39,905 bases of DNA from Lysobacteraceae bacterium (GTDB lineage Bacteria > Pseudomonadota > Gammaproteobacteria > Xanthomonadales > Rhodanobacteraceae), in assembly GCA_028871555.1 (NCBI GenBank), contig JAGWNA010000023.1:1-39905 (forward strand), given 5' to 3'. The notes beneath the pieces are model-generated. The model ran no database searches. It was not told the origin of the DNA and worked only from the letters and a program-made list of their open reading frames with translations. Within the stretch, counting starts at the first letter, position 1. Each line of letters begins with the position of its first letter. The position numbers and the translations under genes were made by a program. Below are positions 1 to 9,185 of this stretch, one piece after another.

Positions 1-2260
1 GCGGCTGCTTCGCCACGCCGTCGCCGTATTCGGCCCGCGGCGCGAAATGGTCGAACACGAAGATGCCGCGGCCGTGGGTGGCCAGCACCAGGTCGCCCTG
101 CACGAACTTCACGTCGACCACCGGCACCGTCGGCAGATGCGCCTGCAGCGGCGACCAGTGGCCGCCGTTGTCGCGCGAGAGGAAGGCGCCGATGTCGGTG
201 CCGGCCACCAGCACGCCGGCGTGCGCGGGATCCTCGCGCACCACGAACACCGGCGCGTTCGGCAGGCCCTTGTCGATGCGCGTCCAGCTCTTGCCGTAGC
301 TGTCGGTGCGCCAGACATACGCATGGCGATCGTCCAGCTCGTGCGCGTCGAAGCCCACGTAGGCGGTGCCCGGCGCGCTGGCCGACACGCCCACCTGGTA
401 CACGCGCGCCCACTTCGGCGCACCGCCGGGGGTCACGTTGCTCCAGTGCGCGCCGCCGTCGCGGCTGACCTGCACCAGGCCGTCGTCGGTGCCGGCCCAC
501 AGCACTTGCCCGTCGGACGGCGCCACGCTGAGCGAGAGCACGGTGTCGTAGGTTTCCGCGCCGGACAGGTCGAGGTTCACCGGGCCGCCGGAGAGCGCCT
601 GCCTGGCCTTGTCGTTGCGGGTAAGGTCGCCGCTGACCGGCGTCCAGTGCAGGCCGGCGTCGGTGGACTTGAACACCACGTTGCCGCCCAGGTAGACGGT
701 CTTCGGATCTTGCGGATCGACCGCGATCGGGCTGGTCCAGTTGAAGCGGTATTTCACCTGGTCGGGCGGCAGGTCGTTCACGAACGCCGGGCCGTGCAGG
801 TAGGGCATCACGAAGTCGCTGCGCTTGCTGGCGCGATGGAACACCGCCATCGCTCCGTCCTGCGAGTCGTTGTAGATCAGGTCGTCGCCGGCCGGCACCA
901 CGTACTGGCCGTCGCCGCCGACCACGTTGAACCAGTCGTTGCCGCCGACCACCTTGTCGGCCAGCGAGCTGGACGGCCCGCACCAGCCGCTGTTGTCCTG
1001 CAGGCCGGCGCACAGGGTGTACGGCGCCCTGCCGTCGGCCGCCACCATGTAGTCCTGCTCGATCGGCAGGCCATCGAGGAAGCGCCAGCTCTTGCCGCCA
1101 TCCTGGCTCAGGTACGCGCCGCCGTCGTTGCCCTGGATGATGCGCTGCGGATGGGTCGGGTCGATCCACAACGCGTGGTGGTCGACGTGCACGCTCTTGT
1201 CGACGACGTGCGCGGTCTTGCCGCCGTCGTCCGATTCCATCAGGTAGAACGACATGAAATAGAGCTTGTCGGCATCGACCGGCGACACCTCGAAACGGGA
1301 GAAGTAGAACGGCCGCACGTCCAGCGCGTGGTTGTCGCTGACCTCGCTCCACTTGTCGCCCAGATCGTGCGACACGAACAGCAGGCCCTGGCCCGGCTTG
1401 GTCTCGATCAAGGTGTAGACACGTTCGGGGTCGCTCGGCGCGGTGGCCACCGCGATGCGTCCCAGCGGGCCTTTGGGCAGGCCTTCGCCGAGCCGTTTCC
1501 AGCTGGCGCCGCCGTCGGTGGAACGCCACAGGCCGCTGCCCTTGCCGCCGTCGACCAGACTCCATGGGTGACGCACCACTTCCCAGGTGGACGCGAACAG
1601 CACCTCGGGGTTGCCCGGCGCCATCGCGATGTCGATGGCGCCGGTGTGGTCGTCGACGAACAGTGTCTTGTGCCAGCTCTTGCCGCCGTCGGTGGTTTCG
1701 AACACGCCGCGTTCGGCGTTCGGTCCCCACGCATGACCCAGTGCGGCCACCAGCACGTGATCGGGGTTCAGCGGGTCGACCACGATCTTGCCGATCTGGC
1801 CGGCGTCGTTCAGGCCCATGCGCTTGAAGGTCTTGCCGGCGTCGGTGGACAGATACACGCCGGCACCATCCATGATGTCGTTGCGGATATTGCTTTCGCC
1901 GGTGCCCACCCAGACCAGGTTGGGATTGGACGGCGCCAGCGCCAGCGCGCCGATCGAAGCCGATGCTTCGTGGTTGAAGATCGGCTTGAAGTGCTCGCCG
2001 CCGTCGCTGGTTTTCCACACGCCGCCGGCGGCGGCACCCACGTAGTAGGTCAGCCGATTGCCGGGGATGCCGACTACCGCGGTGACGCGACCGCCGGCGA
2101 CGGCCGGCCCCAGGTTGCGGAAGTGCAATGACGCGAACGGCCCTTTGTCGGGCGCCTGGACCGGCGTTGACTGCGCCGGCGCCTTGGCGGCAAAGGCCGG
2201 CACGATGCCGATGGCGGCAAGAATCGCCAGTGGAAGAACACGGAAGCGGTTGCGCGGCAT
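1..2260 (-). CDS. Secreted BNR/Asp-box beta-propeller protein (VPS10/sortilin-like), 3' end cut by window edge
   Basis: About 753 residues are visible and the frame is open to the left edge, so the C-terminus is missing. The ATG at 2260 follows GAGGA with 9 bases between. The N-terminus (MPRNRFRVLPLAILAAIGI..PAFA|AK) looks like a Sec signal peptide, so the protein is probably periplasmic or secreted. About ten Asp-box motifs of the form S-x-D-x-G-x-x-W/F recur (for example KTSDGGEHF, ETTDGGKSW, RSTDGGASW, KSTDAGLHW, VSRDGGAHW), the signature of multi-bladed beta-propellers in the sialidase/VPS10/photosystem-stability-like superfamily. Xanthomonads commonly carry such proteins of about 1,000 residues. 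No catalytic residues can be assigned by eye; glycosidase activity is possible but not shown. It faces the same way as the cys operon but lies 427 bp downstream of it and is probably separate. Confidence 0.9.
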   Translation of the reverse strand, partial: MPRNRFRVLPLAILAAIGIVPAFAAKAPAQSTPVQAPDKGPFASLHFRNLGPAVAGGRVTAVVGIPGNRLTYYVGAAAGGVWKTSDGGEHFKPIFNHEASASIGALALAPSNPNLVWVGTGESNIRNDIMDGAGVYLSTDAGKTFKRMGLNDAGQIGKIVVDPLNPDHVLVAALGHAWGPNAERGVFETTDGGKSWHKTLFVDDHTGAIDIAMAPGNPEVLFASTWEVVRHPWSLVDGGKGSGLWRSTDGGASWKRLGEGLPKGPLGRIAVATAPSDPERVYTLIETKPGQGLLFVSHDLGDKWSEVSDNHALDVRPFYFSRFEVSPVDADKLYFMSFYLMESDDGGKTAHVVDKSVHVDHHALWIDPTHPQRIIQGNDGGAYLSQDGGKSWRFLDGLPIEQDYMVAADGRAPYTLCAGLQDNSGWCGPSSSLADKVVGGNDWFNVVGGDGQYVVPAGDDLIYNDSQDGAMAVFHRASKRSDFVMPYLHGPAFVNDLPPDQVKYRFNWTSPIAVDPQDPKTVYLGGNVVFKSTDAGLHWTPVSGDLTRNDKARQALSGGPVNLDLSGAETYDTVLSLSVAPSDGQVLWAGTDDGLVQVSRDGGAHWSNVTPGGAPKWARVYQVGVSASAPGTAYVGFDAHELDDRHAYVWRTDSYGKSWTRIDKGLPNAPVFVVREDPAHAGVLVAGTDIGAFLSRDNGGHWSPLQAHLPTVPVVDVKFVQGDLVLATHGRGIFVFDHFAPRAEYGDGVAKQP

Positions 2261-2687
2261 GATTGTCTTTTCCTCGGTGCGAAAACGGGACGCGCAACAG
2301 TGCAAGCACTGCGCGCCGGCGATTTCGGCGACTGTGCAGGCTTCGTTTGCCGGATTACAAGTGGCGAAAGTCCCCCCTGCGCACGACCGCTGCCGGGCTC
2401 CGCATGCCGGGATAGCCGTTCGGTCTGCCCGCGGCTGTGTCATTGGCCCCGCTCGTGCGGTATGCGCGGGCATGACCTGTCGATGGCCATCGGGGACAGC
2501 TGTATCACGCGCCATCTGGAACCGTCATCCCGTGATCGGGATCGCCGGTCTTCTCAAGAACGAAGTGCCGCGGACGACCGCCTTGGCCAGCGTAGTCTGC
2601 TGTGCGCGAAGATCCTGGCCTGCCTGGGCCATTGCGGTCGTATTGCAGTCATGCGGACAAGGCCGGCGCGTTGCGGCAGCCGGTGCG
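2261..2687. other. Intergenic region between cysH and the propeller gene
   Basis: No convincing gene is seen in these 427 bp; the overlapping frames are Cys/Arg-rich shadows. Two symmetric sequences occur: a perfect 6-2-6 palindrome CAGTGC-AA-GCACTG at 2298-2311, about 37 bp upstream of the propeller start, which could be an operator; and a short hairpin ATCCCG-TGAT-CGGGAT at 2527-2542, downstream of cysH, which lacks a T-run and is a weak terminator candidate. Confidence 0.4.
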
Positions 2688-3416
2688 TCACGTGATGCTG
2701 TGCAACCCGCATTCGCGCTTGAGTCCGAAGAAGCGGGTGTCCTCGGCGTCCATGCCCGGCTCCCAGCGACGGCTGGTGTGACGGTCGCCGATCGACACGT
2801 AGCCCTGCTCCCACAGCGGGTGGTACGGCAGGCCGTGGCGCGCGAGGTACTGGCCGATGTCGCGGTCGCTCCAGTCGGCCAGCGGATGGAATTTCCAGCG
2901 GCCGTTGCGGTGTTCGGCAAACTCGATCGCCGCGCGGCTGCGCGACTGGTCGCGGCGCAGGCCGGCGAACCAGCTGGTGGCGCCGAGTTCGCTCAGCGCG
3001 CGCTGCATCGGCTCGACCTTGCGCAGCTGGTTGTAGCGGTCGATGCCGGCCACGCCCTGCTCCCAGAGCCGTCCATGCCGCGCCTCCATCCATGCGGGGC
3101 TGAGCGGCGAGCCGTACACCTTGAGATTCAGCGCCAGTCGCGCGGTGAGTTCGTCGACGAAGCGATAGGTTTCGGGAAACAGGTAGCCGGTGTCGATCAG
3201 CACCACCGGAATCTGCGGACGCTGGCGCGTCACCAGGTGCAGCGATACCGCCGCCTGCGCGCCGAAGCTGGACGACAGCACGTGTTCGCCGGGAATGTTT
3301 TCCAGCGCCCATGCCACCCGTTGCTCGACGGTGAGGCGCGCCAGCGCGGCATTGAGTTCGGCCAGCGACTGCGGCTCCGGCTCGGCGGCCTCGATGCGCA
3401 TCGCGTGCATGTTCAT
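2688..3416 (-). CDS. cysH: Phosphoadenylyl-sulfate (PAPS) reductase CysH
   Basis: 242 residues. It reduces PAPS to sulfite with thioredoxin, the step before sulfite reductase in cytoplasmic cysteine synthesis. Seen: the PP-loop-type nucleotide-binding segment [11 protein letters not shown] near residues 50-60, the DTGYLFPET segment, the RKVEP segment and the C-terminal catalytic motif RECGLH with Cys236. The paired cysteines that bind a 4Fe-4S cluster in APS reductases are absent ([12 protein letters not shown] instead of a CC before RKVEP), which favours PAPS over APS as substrate. The ATG overlaps the cysI stop codon by 4 bp (ATGA), implying translational coupling. An in-frame ATG two codons later (MHAM) is possible. 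It is the last gene of cysJ-cysI-cysH. Confidence 0.96.
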   Translation of the reverse strand: MNMHAMRIEAAEPEPQSLAELNAALARLTVEQRVAWALENIPGEHVLSSSFGAQAAVSLHLVTRQRPQIPVVLIDTGYLFPETYRFVDELTARLALNLKVYGSPLSPAWMEARHGRLWEQGVAGIDRYNQLRKVEPMQRALSELGATSWFAGLRRDQSRSRAAIEFAEHRNGRWKFHPLADWSDRDIGQYLARHGLPYHPLWEQGYVSIGDRHTSRRWEPGMDAEDTRFFGLKRECGLHSIT

Positions 3417-5122
3417 GCCACGACCGTCGCCGGGATGCGCCGCGGCGAAACCGGCGCCAGGATGCCGGTGCGCAGCAGGAAGTCGCCGAAGCCTTCGCCT
3501 TGCGTTCGCCCGGCGGCATAGCGCGCGAACAGCGGATCGAGTGCCTCGAGAATCGCCGCCTCGTCGACGTTCTCGCGATAGACCTGATTCAGGCGCTGGC
3601 CGCTGAAGTCCGCGCCCAGGCGCAGGTCGTAGCGCCCCGGCCCGCGCCCGACCAGGGCGATCTCGCCCAGGTACGGCCGTGAGCAGCCGTTGGGGCAGCC
3701 GGACAGGCGCAGCAGGATCGGCGCATCGGCAAGGCCGTGGCGTTCGAGCGCCGCTTCGAGCTTCGGCAGCAGGGCCGGCAGGTAGCGCTCGCTCTCGGCC
3801 ATCGCCAGGCCGCAGGTCGGCAGCGCGACACAAGCCACTGCATGGCGCCGGATCGCGCTCTGCCGGCGGTAGCCGTCCAGACCGTGGGCCTCGACGATCG
3901 CATCGATGCGCGCGCGGTCGGCGGCCTCGACGTTCGCCACGATCAGGTTCTGGTTGCAGGTGAGGCGGAAATCGCCGGTGTGCACCAGGGCCAGTTCGCG
4001 CAAACCGGTCAGCGCGCGCCGCTCGCCGACATCGGCGAGGCGGCCCGATTCGATGTGCAAGGTGAGATGCCAGCGCCCGTCGTGGCCCTCGATCCAGCCG
4101 TAGCGGTCGCCGTTGTGGTCGAACCGGAACGGGCGCGGCGGCTGCAGCGCGAAGCCGAGGCGCGACTGAAGTTCGGCGACGAACGCATCCAGCCCGCGAT
4201 GGTCGAGCGTGTACTTCAGCCGCGCATGCTTGCGTTCGCTGCGGTTGCCCCAGTCGCGCTGCACGGCAACCGCCGTCTCGGCGACGGCGTACAACTGCCC
4301 GGGCGTGACGAAGCCGATCACGTCGGCCAGCCGCGGATAGGTGGTCGCGTCGTTGTGCGTGGCGCCCATGCCGCCGCCGACCGCCACGTTGAAACCTTGC
4401 AGTTCGCCCTGCTCGATGATCGCGATCAGGCCCAGATCCTGGGCGAACACGTCGACATCGTTGAGCGGCGGAATCGCCAGGCCGATCTTGAACTTGCGCG
4501 GCAGATAGGTGGCACCGTACAGCGGCTCGGCTTCCGGCCGGTCGGCGGCGTGCTGGCCGACCAGCTGCTCGCCGTCCAGCCAGATCTCGTGATAGGCGCG
4601 CGTCTTCGGCGCCAGGTCCTCGGACAGCTTCGCCGCCCACGCGTAGGTGATCGCGTGCGCCGGCGATTCGACCGGGTTGGCGGTACTGACCACGTTGCGC
4701 ACCACGTCGCCGCAAGCCGCGATGGTGGTGGCCAGCGCATGGTGGATCGCCGCGATGGTGGGTTTCAGCTTGCGCTTGATGATGCCGTGCCACTGGAACG
4801 TCTGCCGGGTGGTGATGCGCAGCGTGCCGTTGGCGTGTTCGCGCGCGATGCAGTCGAACACCAGCCACTGCGCCGGCGTCACCACGCCGCCGGGCAGGCG
4901 TGCGCGCAGCATGAACGAGTACGCCGGCTCCAGCTTCTGCCGGCGGCGTTCGTCGCGCAGGTCGCGATCGTCCTGCTGGTAGCTGCCGTGGAATTTCAGC
5001 AGCTTGCCATCGTCCTCGCCGATCGCGCCGGTGACCGGATCGGCCAGGCCTTCGGCGATGCCGCCGCGCAGGAAACGGCTGGCGGCCTTGACGTGTTCGA
5101 AATCGGAAAGAGGCGTGGTCAT
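3413..5122 (-). CDS. cysI: Sulfite reductase (NADPH) hemoprotein beta subunit CysI
   Basis: 569 residues, the normal length of the family (about 570). With CysJ it reduces sulfite to sulfide by six electrons at a coupled siroheme and 4Fe-4S centre. Cluster ligands are visible as C-x5-C (CVALPTC) and C-x3-C (CPNGC) in the last third. Family segments such as [21 protein letters not shown] and [10 protein letters not shown] are intact. The ATG at 5122 lies 2 bp after the cysJ stop codon, and its stop overlaps the cysH start by 4 bp, so the three genes are almost certainly one transcript. Nothing in the sequence suggests loss of function. Confidence 0.97.
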   Translation of the reverse strand: MTTPLSDFEHVKAASRFLRGGIAEGLADPVTGAIGEDDGKLLKFHGSYQQDDRDLRDERRRQKLEPAYSFMLRARLPGGVVTPAQWLVFDCIAREHANGTLRITTRQTFQWHGIIKRKLKPTIAAIHHALATTIAACGDVVRNVVSTANPVESPAHAITYAWAAKLSEDLAPKTRAYHEIWLDGEQLVGQHAADRPEAEPLYGATYLPRKFKIGLAIPPLNDVDVFAQDLGLIAIIEQGELQGFNVAVGGGMGATHNDATTYPRLADVIGFVTPGQLYAVAETAVAVQRDWGNRSERKHARLKYTLDHRGLDAFVAELQSRLGFALQPPRPFRFDHNGDRYGWIEGHDGRWHLTLHIESGRLADVGERRALTGLRELALVHTGDFRLTCNQNLIVANVEAADRARIDAIVEAHGLDGYRRQSAIRRHAVACVALPTCGLAMAESERYLPALLPKLEAALERHGLADAPILLRLSGCPNGCSRPYLGEIALVGRGPGRYDLRLGADFSGQRLNQVYRENVDEAAILEALDPLFARYAAGRTQGEGFGDFLLRTGILAPVSPRRIPATVVA

Positions 5123-5124
5123 CT

Positions 5125-7056
5125 TCAGTACACGTCGCGGGCGTAGCGGCCCTGCTGCAGGAGGTCGTCGAGCCAGGCTTTGGCGTCGTCGGGAGAAAGG
5201 CCGCCGTGGGCGGCGGCCAGCTCGATCAGCGCGGCGTGCACGTCCTTCGCCATGTGCGCGGAGTCGCCGCAGACGTAGAGGTGCGCGCCGCCCTCGAGCC
5301 ACGCGTAAAGCTCGGCGCCGTTTTCGCGCAGGCGATCCTGTACGTAGATCTTGTGCGATTCCCTCGCAACATCCCGCACATCCGTATGCGGACTTTTCGA
5401 AAGAGCGGATTCCCTCGCAACATCCCGCACATCCGTGTGCGGACTTTTCGAAAGGGCAGACTCCCTCGCAACATCCCGCACATCGTCGCGCGAGAACGCG
5501 AGGTCGAGGCGGTGCAGCGCGCCGCGCTTCAGCGCATCCTGCCACTCGGTCTGGTAGAGGAAGTCCTGCGCGAAATGGCGGTTGCCGAAGAACAACCAGT
5601 TGCGACCCGTCGCGCCGCTTTCCTGACGCTCCTGCACGAACGCGCGGAACGGCGCCACGCCGGTGCCGGGGCCGATCATGATGATGTCGCGCGCCGGGTC
5701 GGCCGGCAGCCGGAACCGCTCGTTCGATTCGATGAACACCGGCACCCTGCCGTCTTCGTCGGCCGCCGCCAGAAACGTGGAGGCCGCGCCCCAGTGCGCG
5801 CTGCCGTGGGCTTCGTAGTCGACCACCGCCACCGTCAGGTGCACCTCCTCGCCCACGGCCTTCGGGCTGGACGCGATCGAATACAGCCGCGGCGTCAGCG
5901 GGCGCAGTGCGGCCAGCAAGGCTTCGGGCTGCCAGCGCACGGGGTAGCGGCGCAGCAGGTCGATCGGCTGGTCGCGGGTCAGCAGCGCCGCGAGCCTGGC
6001 CGACTGTTCGGGGCGCAACAGGTCCAGCAAGTCGGCATGTTTGCCGAGCTCGGCCAGCGTCTTGACGAACGGACGGCTGAGCTGGGTGATCTCGCGCTCG
6101 GCGCCCAGCCAGCGGGCCAGCGACAGCGTGCGCCCCTGATGGGCGACCTCGCGCTCGCCATCGAGTTGCAGCGCCTCCAGCCACTGCGCGACCAGCGCGG
6201 GCGGATTGCGCGGCCACACGCCCAGCGCATCGCCGGGCTGGTAATGCAGGCCCGAACCTTCCAGCGACAGCTCGATGTGCCGCACGTCGCGCTCGCTGTC
6301 GCGCGCCACGATGCGCTGGTTGGCCAGCACGGTGGCGGCAAACGGCTGCTCGCGCGAGTGCGCGGCCTGCTTCGATACCGCATGCAGCGGCGTGACGCGC
6401 GCGACCGGGGTGGCTGTCTTGAGTCCCTCGCGGGCACGCTCCAGCGCGGTGTCCAGCCACGGCGTGGCGATCGTCTCGATATCCACATCGGCCTCGCCCA
6501 GCGACGCGAAGCGGGTGCCGCCGAGTTCGGCCAGCCGCGCATCGAGCTGGCGGCCGATCGCGCAGAACTGCGGATAACTCGAATCGCCCAGGCCGAGCAC
6601 GCCGAACTGCAGCGACGGCAGCTTCGGCGCGCGCTTGCCGGCGATGAACTCGACGAAGCCCCGCGCATCGTCCGGCGGCTCGCCCTCGCCCTGGGTGCTG
6701 ATCACCACGGCGAGATAACGCTCCTGCGCCAGCTCGCGCTGCGGGTAGGCGTCGGCACGCAGCAGGCGCACCGGCAAGCCGGCATCCGAGCTGCGCCGGG
6801 CCAACTGTTCGGCCAGACGTTTGGCATTGCCGGTCTGGCTGCCGTAGACGATCGTCAGGCGCTGCGACGGCTCGGCGCCGACTGCGGGCCTGGCCGACGC
6901 GCCTGCGCGTTGCGCCTGTGCCGCCTTTGCGGCGCTCCACGCGGCCACCCAGTAGAGTTCGGCCGGCGTCAGCCCCTCCGTCAGTTGCGCCAGCTGCGCG
7001 ACCTTTGCGGCATCCAGCGTGGTTGCCGGCAATTCCGGCGCGACAGCAGCGTTCAC
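5125..7056 (-). CDS. cysJ: Sulfite reductase (NADPH) flavoprotein alpha subunit CysJ, with 43-residue tandem-repeat insertion
   Basis: 643 residues from a GTG at 7056, chosen because AGAGGAAG lies 5 bases upstream; an in-frame TTG at 7095 would add 13 residues. Domains in order: FMN flavodoxin-like (SQTGN near residues 73-77, [21 protein letters not shown]), FAD-binding with [14 protein letters not shown]-binding with [12 protein letters not shown] and [13 protein letters not shown], and the family C-terminus RDVY. It passes electrons from NADPH through FAD and FMN to CysI. Oddity: between SRD and HKIYVQD, where E. coli CysJ has only a few residues, there are 43 extra residues (525-567) made of 2.5 copies of a 17-residue unit [17 protein letters not shown], encoded by a 51-bp tandem repeat. 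The reading frame stays open, so the protein may still work with a longer surface loop. Confidence 0.95.
   Translation of the reverse strand: MNAAVAPELPATTLDAAKVAQLAQLTEGLTPAELYWVAAWSAAKAAQAQRAGASARPAVGAEPSQRLTIVYGSQTGNAKRLAEQLARRSSDAGLPVRLLRADAYPQRELAQERYLAVVISTQGEGEPPDDARGFVEFIAGKRAPKLPSLQFGVLGLGDSSYPQFCAIGRQLDARLAELGGTRFASLGEADVDIETIATPWLDTALERAREGLKTATPVARVTPLHAVSKQAAHSREQPFAATVLANQRIVARDSERDVRHIELSLEGSGLHYQPGDALGVWPRNPPALVAQWLEALQLDGEREVAHQGRTLSLARWLGAEREITQLSRPFVKTLAELGKHADLLDLLRPEQSARLAALLTRDQPIDLLRRYPVRWQPEALLAALRPLTPRLYSIASSPKAVGEEVHLTVAVVDYEAHGSAHWGAASTFLAAADEDGRVPVFIESNERFRLPADPARDIIMIGPGTGVAPFRAFVQERQESGATGRNWLFFGNRHFAQDFLYQTEWQDALKRGALHRLDLAFSRDDVRDVARESALSKSPHTDVRDVARESALSKSPHTDVRDVARESHKIYVQDRLRENGAELYAWLEGGAHLYVCGDSAHMAKDVHAALIELAAAHGGLSPDDAKAWLDDLLQQGRYARDVY
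5356..5484. repeat. In-frame tandem 51-bp palindromic repeat inside cysJ
   Basis: Units: 5357-5407, 5408-5458 and a partial third, 5459-5484. Unit 2 differs from unit 1 at a few positions, including gtatgc versus gtgtgc. Each full unit carries a hairpin: CCGCACA-TCCG-TGTGCGG in unit 2 is perfect; unit 1 has TATGCGG, which still pairs with a G-U wobble in the cysJ transcript. The unit is a multiple of three and adds exactly 17 codons. Embedded palindromes kept in frame inside a housekeeping gene resemble the Rickettsia palindromic elements; that comparison is by analogy only. Confidence 0.95.
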
Positions 7057-7182
7057 GGCGACTTCCTCTGGACGTCCGGACTTCTTGGCGTCCAAACATA
7101 GTCGTGGCGCCGAAGCAGCGGAAAGGACGTGTGGGCATGAGCATATGCCGACGCCTTATTTCCGCAGCCAGCGGCGCATCCC

Positions 7183-7188
7183 GATACT
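7183..7188 (+). promoter_or_regulatory. Candidate -10 element placing the start of tauE mRNA at its ATG
   Basis: GATACT ends 6 bases before the ATG at 7195, and no Shine-Dalgarno sequence is visible. With usual spacing, transcription would begin at or next to the A of the ATG, giving a leaderless mRNA. No good -35 is seen. Inference. Confidence 0.35.
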
Positions 7189-7194
7189 TCGCCC

Positions 7195-7947
7195 ATGCCA
7201 CCGTTACCGGAATTCCTCACTTTCGCCGCCGTCGGCGCACTCGCCCAGTTGATCGACGGCGCGCTCGGCATGGCCTACGGCGTGGCTTCGGCGGCGATGC
7301 TGCTGGGGCTTGGCCTGCCGCCGGCGGTGGCGAGTGCCAGCGTGCATTACGCGGAAACCTTCACCTGCGGCGCCTCCGGCATCAGTCACCTGGTGGTCGG
7401 CAACGTGCGCAAGCGCCTGTTCTGGAGCCTGGCGATTCCGGGGGTGATCGGCGCGGTGATCGGCACCATCGTGGTCAGCCGGGTACCCGTGGCATGGATG
7501 CGCCTGGCCTTGACGCCGTACCTGCTCGGCATGGGGTTGCTCCTGCTGCTGCGCGGCATGCGTGGCGCCCGGCATCATGCCGATCGCGTGCCACGTGCCG
7601 CACCCGCGCTGGGGCTGGTCGCCGGCTTCGCCGACGCCGTCGCCGGTGGCGGCTGGAGCGCGCTGACCGTGACCACACTGATCGCGCGCGGCACCGCCCC
7701 GCGCATGGTGATCGGCACCGTGCATCTGGCCAAGGCCGTGGTCAGCGCAGCGGCCAGCATCAGTTTTCTGCTCTATGTCGGCGCCAGCGAAGGCGCCGCC
7801 GTGTTCGGCCTGATCGTCGGCGGCGTGGTCGCCGCACCCTTCGGCGCCGTACTTGCCCGGCGCCTGCCGGCGCGCGTGGCGACCTTGCTGGCCGCGACCG
7901 CGGTGCTCGGGTTGGGTCTGGATCACATGGTGAAGGCGTTTCACTGA
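7195..7947 (+). CDS. TauE/SafE-family anion permease (probable sulfite/organosulfonate exporter)
   Basis: 250 residues, strongly hydrophobic, about eight membrane segments, with the family's two related halves: an N-terminal [16 protein letters not shown] segment and a second copy around [23 protein letters not shown]. TauE/SafE proteins move sulfite, sulfoacetate, thiosulfate or other small anions across the inner membrane. It is divergent from cysJIH, which makes a sulfur anion a plausible substrate, but specificity cannot be read from the sequence. The ATG at 7195 has no Shine-Dalgarno and may be leaderless. The 138-bp gap shared with cysJ contains the palindrome gcatatgc; I could not identify a CysB site. 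Confidence 0.88.
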   Translation: MPPLPEFLTFAAVGALAQLIDGALGMAYGVASAAMLLGLGLPPAVASASVHYAETFTCGASGISHLVVGNVRKRLFWSLAIPGVIGAVIGTIVVSRVPVAWMRLALTPYLLGMGLLLLLRGMRGARHHADRVPRAAPALGLVAGFADAVAGGGWSALTVTTLIARGTAPRMVIGTVHLAKAVVSAAASISFLLYVGASEGAAVFGLIVGGVVAAPFGAVLARRLPARVATLLAATAVLGLGLDHMVKAFH

Positions 7948-7979
7948 AACACCCCGCGGAGCTGCGGCCGGCAGATCGC

Positions 7980-7985
7980 TACAAT
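7980..7985 (+). promoter_or_regulatory. Candidate -10 element placing the start of roxA mRNA at its ATG
   Basis: TACAAT ends 6 bases before the ATG at 7992, the same spacing as in front of the upstream permease gene. No Shine-Dalgarno precedes the ATG. A leaderless transcript beginning at the start codon is the simplest reading. No -35 consensus is evident. Confidence 0.4.
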
Positions 7986-7991
7986 GCGCGG

Positions 7992-9185
7992 ATGACCAAG
8001 CCCCCTGTGCCTCCGATCGAAGTCCGCGGCTCCGCGCGGCAACCGCTAGGCATGAGCCCGGCGCGGTTTCTGCACGACTACTGGCAGAAACGGCCGCTGC
8101 TGATCCGCAACGCCTTTCCCGATTTCAAGCCGCCGCTGGAACCGGATGACCTGGCCGGTCTCGCCTGCGAAGACGGCGCGCTGTCGCGACTGATCGTGCA
8201 CGACGAAAAGCGCGACCGCTGGAGCGTCAAAACCGGCCCGCTCGACGAAGCCGATTTCGGCAGGACGCCGGGCAGCAACTGGACCCTGCTGGTACAGGAC
8301 GTCGACAAATGGGACGCGGATGTCGCCGGGCTGCTGGAGCATTTCCGCTTTCTGCCCAGTTGGCGCCTGGACGACATCATGGTCTCCTACGCCGAACCGG
8401 GCGGCGGGGTCGGCGCGCATGTCGACCAGTACGACGTGTTCCTGCTGCAGGGTCCGGGTCAGCGCCACTGGGCGATCAGCGACGACCCGCACGCACCGAA
8501 GGATTTCCGCCCGGATGTCGAACTCAAGCAGCTGGCACGGTTTGAACCCACCCACGAATGGCTGCTGGAAGCGGGCGACATGCTGTACCTGCCGCCGAAC
8601 ATCGCCCATGACGGAGTCGCGTTCGGCGGCCCGTGCATGACGTTCTCGATCGGCATGCGCGCACCGTCGCAGGCCGAACTCACCGGCGATCTGGCCGACT
8701 ACCTCGCCGAGCGCCTGCCCGACGAGCAGCGCTATGCCGACCCCGATCTGGTACCGGCCAGAGCCGCCGGCGAGATCGACAACGCCACCCTGGCGCGCCT
8801 CAAGGCGGCCCTGCCGTTCGCGGCCGCGCTGGACGACGACAGCTTGCGCGACTGGTTCGGCCGCTTCATCACCCGCTACCGCAATGCGCAGACACCGGCC
8901 GCGCTGGAGCCGCCACTGGACGCAACGGCGCTGCGCAAAAAACTGGCGGCGGGCGCGCAACTGCTGCGTCATCCATGGTCGCGGCTGGCGTGGAGCCGCG
9001 GCAAAACCGGCTGCATGCTGTATGCCAGCGGCGCCGCATACCCGGCCACGCCCGAGCTGGCCGGACAGCTGTGCGAACGGCGCACGCTCAACCCTGCCGC
9101 CGCGCCGTCCCCCACCGAAGTTGCGTTGTTGCTCGGCCTGGTCAACGATGGCCACCTGGTACTGCGCGGGGGCAGGCGCCGGTGA
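7992..9185 (+). CDS. roxA: JmjC/cupin 2-oxoglutarate oxygenase, RoxA (YcfD)-type ribosomal protein L16 arginine hydroxylase
   Basis: 397 residues, close to E. coli YcfD (373). The JmjC fold is shown by LLIRNAFPDF, the metal triad H143-x-D145 (GAHVDQYDVFLLQ) and H206 (PPNIAHDGVA), and the cupin strand GDMLYLP. The C-terminal half has the family's winged-helix-type region. YcfD hydroxylates an arginine of ribosomal protein L16 using Fe(II), O2 and 2-oxoglutarate; that role is by homology. The start is the first ATG in frame after the permease stop. The stop codon overlaps the GTG of the next gene (GTGA), so the two are translationally coupled. Confidence 0.92.
   Translation: MTKPPVPPIEVRGSARQPLGMSPARFLHDYWQKRPLLIRNAFPDFKPPLEPDDLAGLACEDGALSRLIVHDEKRDRWSVKTGPLDEADFGRTPGSNWTLLVQDVDKWDADVAGLLEHFRFLPSWRLDDIMVSYAEPGGGVGAHVDQYDVFLLQGPGQRHWAISDDPHAPKDFRPDVELKQLARFEPTHEWLLEAGDMLYLPPNIAHDGVAFGGPCMTFSIGMRAPSQAELTGDLADYLAERLPDEQRYADPDLVPARAAGEIDNATLARLKAALPFAAALDDDSLRDWFGRFITRYRNAQTPAALEPPLDATALRKKLAAGAQLLRHPWSRLAWSRGKTGCMLYASGAAYPATPELAGQLCERRTLNPAAAPSPTEVALLLGLVNDGHLVLRGGRRR

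Noticed and set aside
47..2131. Long plus-strand frame opposite the propeller gene
   Set aside because: His/Arg/Val-rich shadow; the minus frame has a signal peptide and about ten Asp-box motifs.
2058..3521. Plus-strand frame opposite cysH and its downstream gap
   Set aside because: No recognisable domain, overlaps clear cysH; Cys/Arg-rich low-quality sequence in the gap.
5357..5484. The cysJ tandem repeat as a frameshift or assembly error
   Set aside because: The frame is maintained exactly through all copies and the downstream FNR motifs are intact, with copy-specific base differences, so a simple error is unlikely.
5206..7101. 631-codon plus-strand frame opposite cysJ
   Set aside because: Shadow of cysJ, whose flavodoxin and FNR motifs are intact on the minus strand.
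7057..7194. CysB-binding site in the cysJ-tauE gap
   Set aside because: Only vague AT-rich stretches (aaataagg, gcatatgc) are present; nothing I can match to a CysB site with confidence.
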